Notes under the pieces: generated by a model
Told to the model about the DNA's origin: nothing
Seen by the model: the letters and a program-made list of their open reading frames with translations, nothing else
Databases searched by the model: none
Program-made: the position numbers and the translations under genes
Part shown: positions 1-5,275 of the stretch, in pieces
Layout of the letters: every line of letters starts with the position of its first letter
Numbering within the stretch: the first letter of the stretch is position 1
NCBI GenBank assembly: GCA_051745935.1
Contig: JBNJEM010000567.1
Location: 1 to 5,295 of the forward strand
Direction of reading: 5' to 3'
Source: JBNJEM01 sp051745935
Lineage (GTDB): Bacteria > Planctomycetota > Planctomycetia > Pirellulales > Pirellulaceae
Length of the DNA stretch: 5,295 bases

Positions 1-1664
1 TGCATGGCGTGGAACCGTTGATTAAGCTTCTCTTGGTAAGCGGACAGGTAGTTTTCGTACCCTTGAATCTCCTCTTCCAGCTGCCGCACCTCCGGATGAA
101 TCGGTCCAAGATGCGTAAGCAGGGTCTGCAATTTCGCTCGCTTCTCAATGATTCGCTGTTCAGTTCGATTGGTGTTTTCCACGGCGATTGGGCTTAAACC
201 AAGGTCGTTCATCAACAATTCTCGTCCAATCGTCGGTTTCACGGCCACCAGATGCTGACGAAGATCTTCCCCCTTCTGGATCGCCGACAAGACGCTTGCC
301 AGCTGTGCTTCAAGTTCCACGCGATCCTTCTGGACATCGATGAGCGTTTCATTGAGTCGGACGGCCGCCTGGACCCGCGGGTGCTCCGTGGTCGACCCGG
401 ACTTTATCCCCAACACCCCACTGTCGGTTTTCGCCCGCAGCACCTCTACTTCCTGCATCTTTAGTTTAACACCGACACGTTCCAGTTCGGATTCGAGCTG
501 TTCGATCATCTTGGCCGACGCGTCTTTATGATGCTCCTCGACGAAATCGATGTAGGAATCGACAATGGTCTCAACCACCACTTCGGCGACGGCTGGATCC
601 TTCGACAGATAGGACAGCTCAAGGACATTGGTCCGGCGAATGCCATCGGCGGACAGGTTGTTCCGAAGTGCTTTGGTCCATTTATCGCGCGGCAGATGTT
701 TCAGGTCCACCAAGAGTGACGGCGCTGAGTTTTGGAGCAGACCAAGTTCGCCAAACTCGCGCGGCGCGTCTTCGTTGGCTGATTCCGTTCTCTCTTTCTC
801 CGCTTTCACCGGCTCCAACACGGATTGTGGAAGTATCCCGTTTCGCGCCAGCGACCGGAGCACGCTGGGTTCAAACACCTGTTGCACGGCGGCGGGGGAA
901 TGGCCGGACAACCGGTTCTTCAGCTTCTTCAGATCGCCAAAGCGTTCCTCCAGCTCGGCGATGGATAATCCCGCGCCCGTTTCATTCTTCCCATCGGCCA
1001 GTTTCCGGGGTTCTCCCACGCTGTTGCCGGGCCGCCCCTTCCCGTTGAACCGGTCCGGCGCCGAGGAGTTCGAAGGACGGTTGGAGTTTCCCGGAGGACG
1101 GTTGCCGTCACTACCGCCACCATTCGTATCCGACGCTTTTCGGGCAGGCGAAATCTCAACCGTGTCTTCGGTTTCAGTTGTCCGGGATGATGTCCGGGAT
1201 GATTCTGGCTGGCTTGAAGGGCCATCTTTCACGGCTGTCTTCGGGGAGGAAGCGTTCTGATTCGTTTGAACAGCGGATTTCTCGGCGGTTGGAAGCAAGT
1301 CGGCTTTCGCGCGCTTTACCTGTTTCTCTCGCCTGACCAGTTCTTGGCAAGCCCTCTCCAGTACTTTTTCGCTCAAGAGGAGCTTCACATAGGTCGGGGT
1401 CTGTTGGTCTGGACTGCCGCGATTAAGCATCTGCACGTCCCACGAGCCCCCGGTCTCGGTCACGAGCAGTTCAGCGTCTGCTTCGTACAGTGGCGTGGCC
1501 GTGAAGACAAACAGTGCGCCGAGCAGAGCGGCGACGGCAACGGCGGCGATCACGAACGCTTTTCGCGCACGCAGCACGCGCAGAAAACGAAGGACCGCGC
1601 GAATCTCGCCCTGAAACGCCGGTTCGCACGCTTCTTCCGGATCTGGTCGGCTCTCTTCATTCAT
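1..1664 (-). CDS. Wzz/GumC-family polysaccharide chain-length or tyrosine-autokinase protein, N-terminal part (runs off left edge)
   Basis: Translating the minus strand from the ATG at 1664 gives 554 uninterrupted codons to the window edge, so the gene is partial. Residues about 20-60 form a Wzz-type N-terminus: a basic cytoplasmic stretch, one membrane helix (about 35-57, starting KAFVIAAVAV), then the typical ATPLYEADAELLV strand. Residues about 125-300 are a hydrophilic Ser/Asn/Pro/Arg/Lys-rich insertion. The Wzz fold seems to resume at about 310-380 (NVLELSYLSKDPAVAEVVVETIV). Residues about 383-412, 437-467 and 498-552 look like coiled coil, as expected for the periplasmic stalk. In this family such proteins sit in the inner membrane and set chain length or drive export; many planctomycete members continue into a cytoplasmic BY-kinase domain. 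That domain would lie outside the window, so I cannot say whether this is a kinase. No clear Shine-Dalgarno precedes the ATG. It follows the Wza-like gene after 105 bases. Confidence 0.85.
   Translation of the reverse strand, partial: MNEESRPDPEEACEPAFQGEIRAVLRFLRVLRARKAFVIAAVAVAALLGALFVFTATPLYEADAELLVTETGGSWDVQMLNRGSPDQQTPTYVKLLLSEKVLERACQELVRREKQVKRAKADLLPTAEKSAVQTNQNASSPKTAVKDGPSSQPESSRTSSRTTETEDTVEISPARKASDTNGGGSDGNRPPGNSNRPSNSSAPDRFNGKGRPGNSVGEPRKLADGKNETGAGLSIAELEERFGDLKKLKNRLSGHSPAAVQQVFEPSVLRSLARNGILPQSVLEPVKAEKERTESANEDAPREFGELGLLQNSAPSLLVDLKHLPRDKWTKALRNNLSADGIRRTNVLELSYLSKDPAVAEVVVETIVDSYIDFVEEHHKDASAKMIEQLESELERVGVKLKMQEVEVLRAKTDSGVLGIKSGSTTEHPRVQAAVRLNETLIDVQKDRVELEAQLASVLSAIQKGEDLRQHLVAVKPTIGRELLMNDLGLSPIAVENTNRTEQRIIEKRAKLQTLLTHLGPIHPEVRQLEEEIQGYENYLSAYQEKLNQRFHAM
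1074..1202 (-). repeat. Short repeats building the low-complexity linker of the Wzz-like protein
   Basis: Two kinds of short in-frame duplication lie within the hydrophilic insertion. A 12-base unit (TGTCCGGGATGA on the plus strand) is repeated in tandem at 1179-1202 and encodes the doubled SSRT stretch. A 10-base unit (AGGACGGTTG) occurs at 1074-1083 and 1095-1104, 21 bases apart, and gives the pattern NRPPGNSNRPSNS. Both spacings are multiples of three, so the frame is kept. This suggests the linker grew by slippage or local duplication. Confidence 0.7.
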
Positions 1665-1723
1665 GGTGGTACCGAAAAAGCGGTATGGGAAAGGGGGGCA
1701 CGGTTCAGCCGATTGGCGCACGT

Positions 1724-1739
1724 CAGGCTTTCCAGCCTG
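1724..1739 (-). other. Perfect 6-bp hairpin with a GNRA tetraloop between the export genes
   Basis: Read on the minus (coding) strand the sequence is CAGGCT-GGAA-AGCCTG: six perfect pairs closed by GGAA, a GNRA-type loop. It lies in the 105-base spacer (1665-1769), about 60 bases before the ATG of the Wzz-like gene and 30 bases after the stop of the Wza-like gene. No U-run follows, so a classic intrinsic terminator is unlikely. An RNA stability or processing element, or a copy of a dispersed palindromic repeat, fits better. From memory, similar 'CAGGCTGGAAAGCCTG' palindromes are common in planctomycete genomes; I cannot verify this here. Confidence 0.5.
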
Positions 1740-1769
1740 GCAGCCGCGAAACCGGCCCGTGACCGAGCA

Positions 1770-2855
1770 CTAGAATCCGGGAATGGCGCCACTGAACCCG
1801 ACCCGGATGAAGCTGCGCAGGGTGTTTACGACAAACGTCGTTGGCGTCTCTTCCACGCTGACCACATCACCGGGAGCCAAGCGAATGTTTTCATTCGCGT
1901 TGTTCTTTGCCTGTTTAACGGATACTTGAATGGTTTTGCCGTTGCGAATCACTTTCACCTTGTCCGCGATACTGAGGGTTCTTCCGCCGGCCATGGCCAA
2001 CGCGTCCAGCACGCGCAGATCGTGATCCTCCGGCATTTTCAATTGATTCGGTTTATTAACGAGCCCGATGACATTCAAAACACGAGCGTCCTTTCGCATC
2101 ACCATGACGGTCGACCCGTCAACGAGGCGATATTGGCCCGGGTCCGCCGACGCGATCTCCGCCAGATCGACGCGAACCGATCGCCGTTGCCCGAGGCGGC
2201 CGGCCGTGTGACTTGCCGGGGCAACGCCGCCAGCCATGCGTTCGGCTCCTCGCGGATGCCGGATCTCCACGATGGTGTCGGCTTTTTCGGTCAGTCCGCC
2301 CGCCAAGGTAATGGCGGAGAGCAGATCGCTGTTGGCGATCGGCAATTCGATCACTTGCGGCTCCTCAACCGCCCCGACAACCGTGATCTTGTTCGTCTTG
2401 CGGCTATTCAGACTCACGGATACTTGCGGATTTTGATAAACGCCACGCCGGACCGACTCCGACGCGATCGCCTGTTCCGCTTCAACCGGCGTCATGCGCT
2501 TCACCATGACTTGCCCGACCAGCGGCACATTGACGGTGCCGTCGCGGCCGATCCGCAGCGGATAGATGGCCGGCTTCTTGTCCTCCAGGCCAGTCACAAC
2601 GGAAACATCGATCAAATCTTCAGGGTAGAGTAGATCATGCCGCGGCGTGGTCAGGGAAATGTCAGACAGGTCGATTCTCGCCGCGCTGCGAACGGGGGGC
2701 GCCATCATTTCCGGGGGCAGACTTCCCGCGTGGTAGCACCCTGGATTCCGGCACCCCGTTACAAACAGCGACCACAGAATGAACAAGATAACGCCACGGC
2801 CAGGGATATACTTCGGGCGGTCGGATTTGTCCGGGTGGAAAGCTGCTCGACGCAA
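1770..2855 (-). CDS. Wza-type polysaccharide export lipoprotein (Poly_export plus SLBB domains); start uncertain
   Basis: This encodes an outer-membrane polysaccharide exporter (OPX/Wza family), which forms the exit channel for exopolysaccharide or capsule. A hydrophobic stretch (VILFILWSLFVTGC) ends in a good lipobox, VTG-C, with the lipidated Cys encoded at 2753-2751. Counting from the TTG at 2855, Cys is residue 35. Poly_export spans about 66-150 (LLYPEDLIDVSVV, then LRIGRDGTVNVPLVGQV). A first SLBB-like domain spans about 155-250, with a polar insertion at about 200-225, and a second about 258-335 (VLNVIGLVNKPNQLKM, LAPGDVVSVEE). The protein ends RVGFSGAIPGF before TAG. The reading frame stays open to an ATG at 3257, but that would put about 168 Arg-rich residues before the lipobox, which is incompatible with a signal peptide. 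TTG 2855 gives a basic n-region and a normal signal length; TTG 2786 or the ATG at 2981 are alternatives. No start has a convincing Shine-Dalgarno. Confidence 0.85.
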   Translation of the reverse strand: MRRAAFHPDKSDRPKYIPGRGVILFILWSLFVTGCRNPGCYHAGSLPPEMMAPPVRSAARIDLSDISLTTPRHDLLYPEDLIDVSVVTGLEDKKPAIYPLRIGRDGTVNVPLVGQVMVKRMTPVEAEQAIASESVRRGVYQNPQVSVSLNSRKTNKITVVGAVEEPQVIELPIANSDLLSAITLAGGLTEKADTIVEIRHPRGAERMAGGVAPASHTAGRLGQRRSVRVDLAEIASADPGQYRLVDGSTVMVMRKDARVLNVIGLVNKPNQLKMPEDHDLRVLDALAMAGGRTLSIADKVKVIRNGKTIQVSVKQAKNNANENIRLAPGDVVSVEETPTTFVVNTLRSFIRVGFSGAIPGF

Positions 2856-2905
2856 CCCGTCCTCCCGTTGGTCGGACTCGCGGCGGAGAAAGTCATCCGC
2901 GACCG
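2809..2905 (+). repeat. Dispersed repeat, copy A (overlaps the 5' end of the export gene)
   Basis: Positions 2809-2875 match 4797-4863 (copy C) at 62 of 67 bases without gaps. Positions 2816-2905 match 3104-3193 (copy B) at 68 of 90 bases without gaps. A shared core is CTCCCGTTGGT. On the minus strand the copy reads through as a charged peptide (FLRRESDQREDGLRR, AFHPDKSDRPKY) in the frame of the export gene, and it contains the TTG start proposed there. Confidence 0.85.
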
Positions 2906-3103
2906 GTATAACCCGCGCGGCCCGCGTGCTGACGCGGCAGACGCCGTCCCAAACCTGCCGACCGAACACGCGCCAACCCATTGTGTTTTTTTCGGATCGC
3001 GCGGTGCATGTGCCGTAGCCAGAAATGATCCGCCATATTTGTGTCAGTATTGATTGAATTAAGCGAAACACGCGGTTTTCCATCACGGTAATACGACGCC
3101 GCT

Positions 3104-3193
3104 GGCGGCTGGATTCTTTCGGTTTGAACGATGTTTGACGCAAACCGTTCTCCCGTTGGTTGGATTCCCGGCGGAGAATTTCATTGCGGACCG
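3104..3193 (+). repeat. Dispersed repeat, copy B (diverged)
   Basis: Aligns without gaps to copy A at a constant offset of 288 bases, with 68 of 90 positions identical (76%). The best-kept segments are GACGCAA, CTCCCGTTGGT and CGGCGGAGAA. The offset is exactly 96 codons, so both copies sit in the same minus-strand frame (ILRRESNQRENGLRQ here, FLRRESDQREDGLRR in copy A). It is more diverged than copies A and C are from each other, so it is probably the older copy. Confidence 0.75.
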
Positions 3194-3194
3194 T

Positions 3195-3222
3195 TACATC
3201 GAGGAGATGTATCGAATTCGAT
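3195..3222. other. Two adjacent dyads: a 6-bp hairpin and a 12-base palindrome
   Basis: TACATC-GAGGA-GATGTA (3195-3211) is a perfect six-pair stem with a five-base loop. It abuts the perfect palindrome ATCGAATTCGAT (3211-3222). They lie 54-81 bases downstream of the stop of the CarboxypepD_reg gene, in the minus direction. No U-run follows, so a terminator role is only a possibility; a protein-binding site or processing element is equally open. Confidence 0.35.
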
Positions 3223-3275
3223 TCGCCTGGATACAAAACCATCAAGCGATCGCTCACGCCGGTGCGGCTCGGTGA

Positions 3276-3812
3276 TCAGCTGCCAGAACGACTGTCCCTC
3301 TTGCTGTTGTGCACGGCGATCGGGATCGCAATCGCCGCCGCTAGAACGAGTCCCAGTAAGACAGGCTTTGCGAACACTCGCTCACTGAGCGGCCGTTGCC
3401 CCCGAACCACCGCCGTGTCGGAAGCGATCAGCAGATGAGGCTTCGCGGCGGGCGGCGCTGCTTCACGCGTCCAGCAGCGGCAGACCTGGACCATGTTCCC
3501 CGCTACGACGTGGCAGAGACCGCCCCGAATCCCCGATAGCGAAAACGTCCCGTCTTTATCGGTCATCGCGCGGGAAACGGCCTTTCGGTTTTGTACGGCC
3601 ACCACCAATGTCTCCGCGACCGGGATCCCATCAGCATCCGTCACCCGTCCCGTTAGACGACCCGCTTGCAGTGAAATATCGACAAGGACTCGCGACACCT
3701 TCGGCTGTCCCGCCCGAGGCTTTGAATCAGAGGCAAAGAGTTGAACAGGCAGCAACATGCCTAGACACGCGAATAATACCAAGCCGAACCGAGCGATCTG
3801 GATTGCTTTCAT
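3276..3812 (-). CDS. Carboxypeptidase-regulatory-like domain protein, secreted and membrane-tethered (exopolysaccharide locus accessory)
   Basis: 178 residues from the ATG at 3812 to TGA. Residues 1-28 look like a Sec signal peptide (MKAIQIARFGLVLFACLG, then LLPVQLFA before SDS). Residues about 50-108 match the CarboxypepD_reg / CNA-B-like beta-sandwich pattern: GRLTGRVTDADGIPVAETLV, then TDKDGTFSLSGIRGGLCHVVAG. A conserved-looking segment follows (REAAPPAAKPHLLIASDTAVVRGQ), then a membrane helix at about 149-167 and a short basic tail (HNSKRDSRSGS). The predicted topology is a periplasmic domain anchored in the inner membrane with the tail in the cytoplasm. I associate this architecture with planctomycete polysaccharide export loci; its role is not known to me. 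It is not an enzyme, since no catalytic residues are evident. The frame opens further upstream at an ATG at 3863, but 3812 places the signal peptide at the N-terminus and has an AAAGGA nine bases ahead. Confidence 0.85.
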   Translation of the reverse strand: MKAIQIARFGLVLFACLGMLLPVQLFASDSKPRAGQPKVSRVLVDISLQAGRLTGRVTDADGIPVAETLVVAVQNRKAVSRAMTDKDGTFSLSGIRGGLCHVVAGNMVQVCRCWTREAAPPAAKPHLLIASDTAVVRGQRPLSERVFAKPVLLGLVLAAAIAIPIAVHNSKRDSRSGS

Positions 3813-3821
3813 CACCAAAAT

Positions 3822-3827
3822 TCCTTT
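3822..3827 (-). promoter_or_regulatory. Ribosome binding site deciding the start at 3812
   Basis: On the minus strand AAAGGA lies nine bases before the ATG at 3812. It is the clearest Shine-Dalgarno in the locus and supports this start over the upstream ATG at 3863. The Wza- and Wzz-like genes lack one. Confidence 0.6.
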
Positions 3828-3871
3828 TACATGAGAGAAAGACACTTGCGCCGACCAGCACACGCCCGCCG

Positions 3872-4090
3872 CTACCCGTTGCCCCCCTTGTCAATGATGA
3901 CTGGTCGCTCGTCCATCCCAAAGGTAGATGTTCCAGGAAGGCGGGATACTAAATGAACTTCGCAACTCTGAAAAGGCCAGTTTTCGGCGCCGCGGCGGCG
4001 GGGATGCATCGGAGCGTGCAAAAACACACTTGCGCAGGCCGCGCGTTTCACGTCCTTCATCAAGACGGAAAACGTGCCAATGTTGGCCAT
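3872..4090 (-). CDS. Possible 72-residue hypothetical protein (weak)
   Basis: ATG at 4090 is preceded by GGAGG with a five-base gap (minus strand, 4100-4096), a textbook Shine-Dalgarno. The peptide starts MANIGTFSVLMKDVKRAACA and ends IIDKGGNG before TAG, 59 bases upstream of the next start. It has no signal peptide, membrane helix or domain I recognise, and its middle (HPRRRGAENWPF) looks like translated non-coding DNA. It overlaps the candidate promoter. The ribosome site is the only real support. Confidence 0.2.
   Translation of the reverse strand: MANIGTFSVLMKDVKRAACASVFLHAPMHPRRRGAENWPFQSCEVHLVSRLPGTSTFGMDERPVIIDKGGNG
3946..3974 (-). promoter_or_regulatory. Candidate sigma70-type promoter for the accessory gene
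   Basis: Minus strand: TTTTCA (3974-3969), a 17-base spacer, then TAGTAT (3951-3946). Each box matches four of six consensus bases. It would give an untranslated leader of about 125-130 bases ahead of the ATG at 3812. The match is weak, and planctomycete promoters are poorly constrained, so this is only a candidate. Confidence 0.25.
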
Positions 4091-4111
4091 GCCGGCCTCC
4101 GGGCTTGGGCT

Positions 4112-4168
4112 GGGCTGATGAAAACCCCGGAAATTGGGAAAACTGGAGCTACTGGGTTTTCACAGCCC
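4112..4168. other. Long imperfect hairpin, 15 pairs with a one-base bulge
   Basis: GGGCTG-A-TGAAAACCC (4112-4127) pairs with GGGTTTTCACAGCCC (4154-4168): 15 base pairs interrupted by a single bulged A at 4118, with a 26-base loop (4128-4153). It is preceded by three GGGCT units at 4101-4116. No T-run follows on either strand, so it is not a standard terminator. It lies 300-356 bases upstream of the accessory gene. It could be a small palindromic repeat, a folded RNA or a recombination-type hairpin. Confidence 0.65.
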
Positions 4169-4330
4169 GTAACAATACGTGGTTCCCGCTCCCAAAATTC
4201 CTAGGTGAAAGGAAACGTGACTGGTTTTGTTATGGCTCCTTAGCATGTGTCGCGAGTCCTCGCGTCAGAAGCCGAAGATCTCGCCACCCGCGCCGTGACC
4301 ATCACCACCGGTATTCCTCACGCCACAATG
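4169..4330. other. No gene seen
   Basis: Open frames here are short or made of Arg/Pro/Ser-rich sequence with no recognisable domain. The only local feature is a tight dyad, CGCGAG-TC-CTCGCG, at 4251-4264. Confidence 0.5.
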
Positions 4331-4537
4331 GGCCCACGGATGGCAAGACGGACCCACGGATGAAGAAAGAGGTCAGCACATATTCCGCATTCTCCCGCTG
4401 CTTACCCGTTACCACCTTCAATGGCGTTCGTGTCGGTGATCCACGTCGTCCCCATGGTCCTTTCGGTCCCTTTGATCCTCCGAGGCGCGTTCCCATTTTC
4501 TCATTTATCCGTGGGTCCGTGCTGCCATCCGTGGGCC
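4331..4537. repeat. 34-base inverted repeat pair with CCCACGGAT sub-repeats
   Basis: The left arm (4331-4364) is the reverse complement of the right arm (4504-4537) at 31 of 34 positions; 139 bases separate them. Each arm contains two direct copies of CCCACGGAT (or its complement ATCCGTGGG) 20 bases apart. On opposite strands both arms translate to the same peptide, FIRGSVLPSVG, which shows the repeat rather than a gene. From memory, similar 'ATCCGTGGGTCCGT' strings recur in planctomycete and verrucomicrobial intergenic DNA; I cannot check this here. Confidence 0.75.
4483..4500 (+). repeat. 18-base direct repeat, copy 1
   Basis: AGGCGCGTTCCCATTTTC matches 4611-4628 at 17 of 18 positions. It sits inside the interval bounded by the 34-base inverted repeat. 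Confidence 0.6.
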
Positions 4538-4610
4538 TTTTTTCCGCGGCGATGCCCGGCCCAAAATCCGGACGGGCCGAAACCAGACCGTCTGATTTTC
4601 CGTCTCTCCA

Positions 4611-4628
4611 AGGCGCGTCCCCATTTTC
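4611..4628 (+). repeat. 18-base direct repeat, copy 2
   Basis: AGGCGCGTCCCCATTTTC, one mismatch from copy 1, 128 bases downstream. On the minus strand it reads GAAAATGGGGACGCGCCT. I recall motifs of this form scattered in planctomycete genomes, possibly linked to REP-type elements, but this is unverified. Confidence 0.6.
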
Positions 4629-4796
4629 GGCGCGCTATTGTAGGAGTGGGGCGCCTTTGATACCCTCTCCCGCCGTCCTCCGCCCCGCTTTAACCGCAGT
4701 CGAATGCAGCGAAGAACGTGACGATCCCTCGGACAAGCCGAGCGCATTGACAGCCACTGGTCTCACGCCCGCCAACGGCTGATCATGCGACAATTG
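4629..4796. other. No gene seen between repeat copies
   Basis: No frame has a plausible protein. A small perfect hairpin, CTCGG-ACAAG-CCGAG, lies at 4728-4742. Confidence 0.45.
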
Positions 4797-4863
4797 TACT
4801 TCAGGCGGTCGGATTTGTCCGAATGGAAAGTTGCTCGACGCAAGCCGTCCTCCCGTTGGTCGG
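4797..4863 (+). repeat. Dispersed repeat, copy C
   Basis: Matches copy A (2809-2875) at 62 of 67 positions with no gaps, about 2 kb away and in the same orientation. Similarity stops abruptly at both ends: TACTTC at the left and GTTGGTCGG at the right. Read on the minus strand, three of the five differences from copy A change the amino acid and two do not, so there is no sign of protein-level selection. I read it as a non-coding repeat. Confidence 0.8.
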
Positions 4864-5120
4864 GAACGCTTCTAAATAAAGACCCCCGTGATTTTCAGCG
4901 ACCGAAAATGCCGGCATGGGTGGCAAGAGAAGGCTCCAGGGAGGGGCAAGATCCTCCTCAAACGAAGACACTCAAGCTTTCGCAGCGCACTCGGCCCGCC
5001 GCGACGCGGACGTATCTCGTTTTCGCCCCACCTCGATTCCATGGTGGACACTTGGTTCGTGGAGACTCAATGCTGGCGAAAGTCCATTCCTTTGAGGGAC
5101 ACAATCGCCGCGAGTGCCCG
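4864..5120. other. No gene, RNA or repeat recognised
   Basis: Several frames are open for 60-110 codons on both strands, but the peptides are Arg/Pro/Ser-rich with no domain, signal peptide or ribosome site. No tRNA-like or rRNA-like pattern is visible. Confidence 0.5.
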
Positions 5121-5275
5121 CCCGATGGTGGGGCAGGATGACATACACCTGTCATCGGGTATTGGCCTCTTGGGGCCGAGGTCTGGCCCCGCGGCCCGCT
5201 CCGGTCTATGATGAATGCGACCCGCGTCCGGATGGTCCGCGGGGCTCGAAAAGCCCCTCGGAACCGGAATCCGGT
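5121..5275. other. Cluster of hairpins, including two mutually exclusive stems
   Basis: Four perfect stems occur in about 155 bases: GATGACA/TGTCATC (5137-5143 with 5150-5156), GGGGCC/GGCCCC (5172-5177 with 5185-5190), GGGGCT/AGCCCC (5241-5246 with 5252-5257) and ACCGG/CCGGT (5263-5267 with 5271-5275). A fifth pairing, CCCGATG/CATCGGG (5121-5127 with 5153-5159), shares bases 5153-5156 with the first, so the two cannot form together. No T-run marks a terminator. It may be a structured leader of a gene beyond the right edge, or simply GC-rich palindromic DNA. Confidence 0.4.

Larger units (their letters stand above)
2856..3275. other. Spacer without a convincing gene, between the accessory and export genes
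   Basis: The minus strand stays open through most of this stretch in the export-gene frame, but the implied peptide is Arg-rich, has no recognisable domain and contains two repeat-derived segments. I read it as non-coding. It holds most of copy A, all of copy B and two small dyads at 3195-3222. An AT-richer patch at about 3033-3068 could hold a minus-strand promoter for the export gene, but I cannot place convincing -35 and -10 boxes in it. Confidence 0.55.

Noticed and set aside
628..1260. Plus-strand open frame of 210 codons
   Set aside because: Antisense to the Wzz-like gene; Ser/Arg/Pro-rich shadow of the low-complexity linker.
1266..2633. Long plus-strand open frame of 455 codons
   Set aside because: It lies antisense to the Wza- and Wzz-like genes, crosses both and their spacer, and its peptide has no domain or signal. 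The minus-strand frames have recognisable domains.
1770..3257. Export gene starting at the ATG at 3257 (495 residues)
   Set aside because: It would place about 168 Arg-rich residues ahead of an obvious lipobox, and the extension is built partly of repeat copies. I kept only the part compatible with a lipoprotein signal.
3889..3894. Perfect TTGACA on the minus strand upstream of the accessory gene
   Set aside because: The position 17 bases downstream reads CGGCGG, with no -10-like box at 16-18 base spacing.
4251..4264. CGCGAG-TC-CTCGCG dyad
   Set aside because: The two-base centre is too tight for a stable hairpin, and a short GC dyad of this kind is expected by chance in GC-rich DNA.
3928..4782. 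Plus-strand open frame of 284 codons
   Set aside because: It spans the long hairpin, the inverted repeat and the 18-base repeats. Composition is Arg/Pro/Ser-rich with no domain, and part of its peptide is just the repeat also read on the other strand.
4785..5141. Plus-strand open frame of 118 codons starting in repeat copy C
   Set aside because: The N-terminus is repeat sequence, and the rest has no recognisable protein features or ribosome site.
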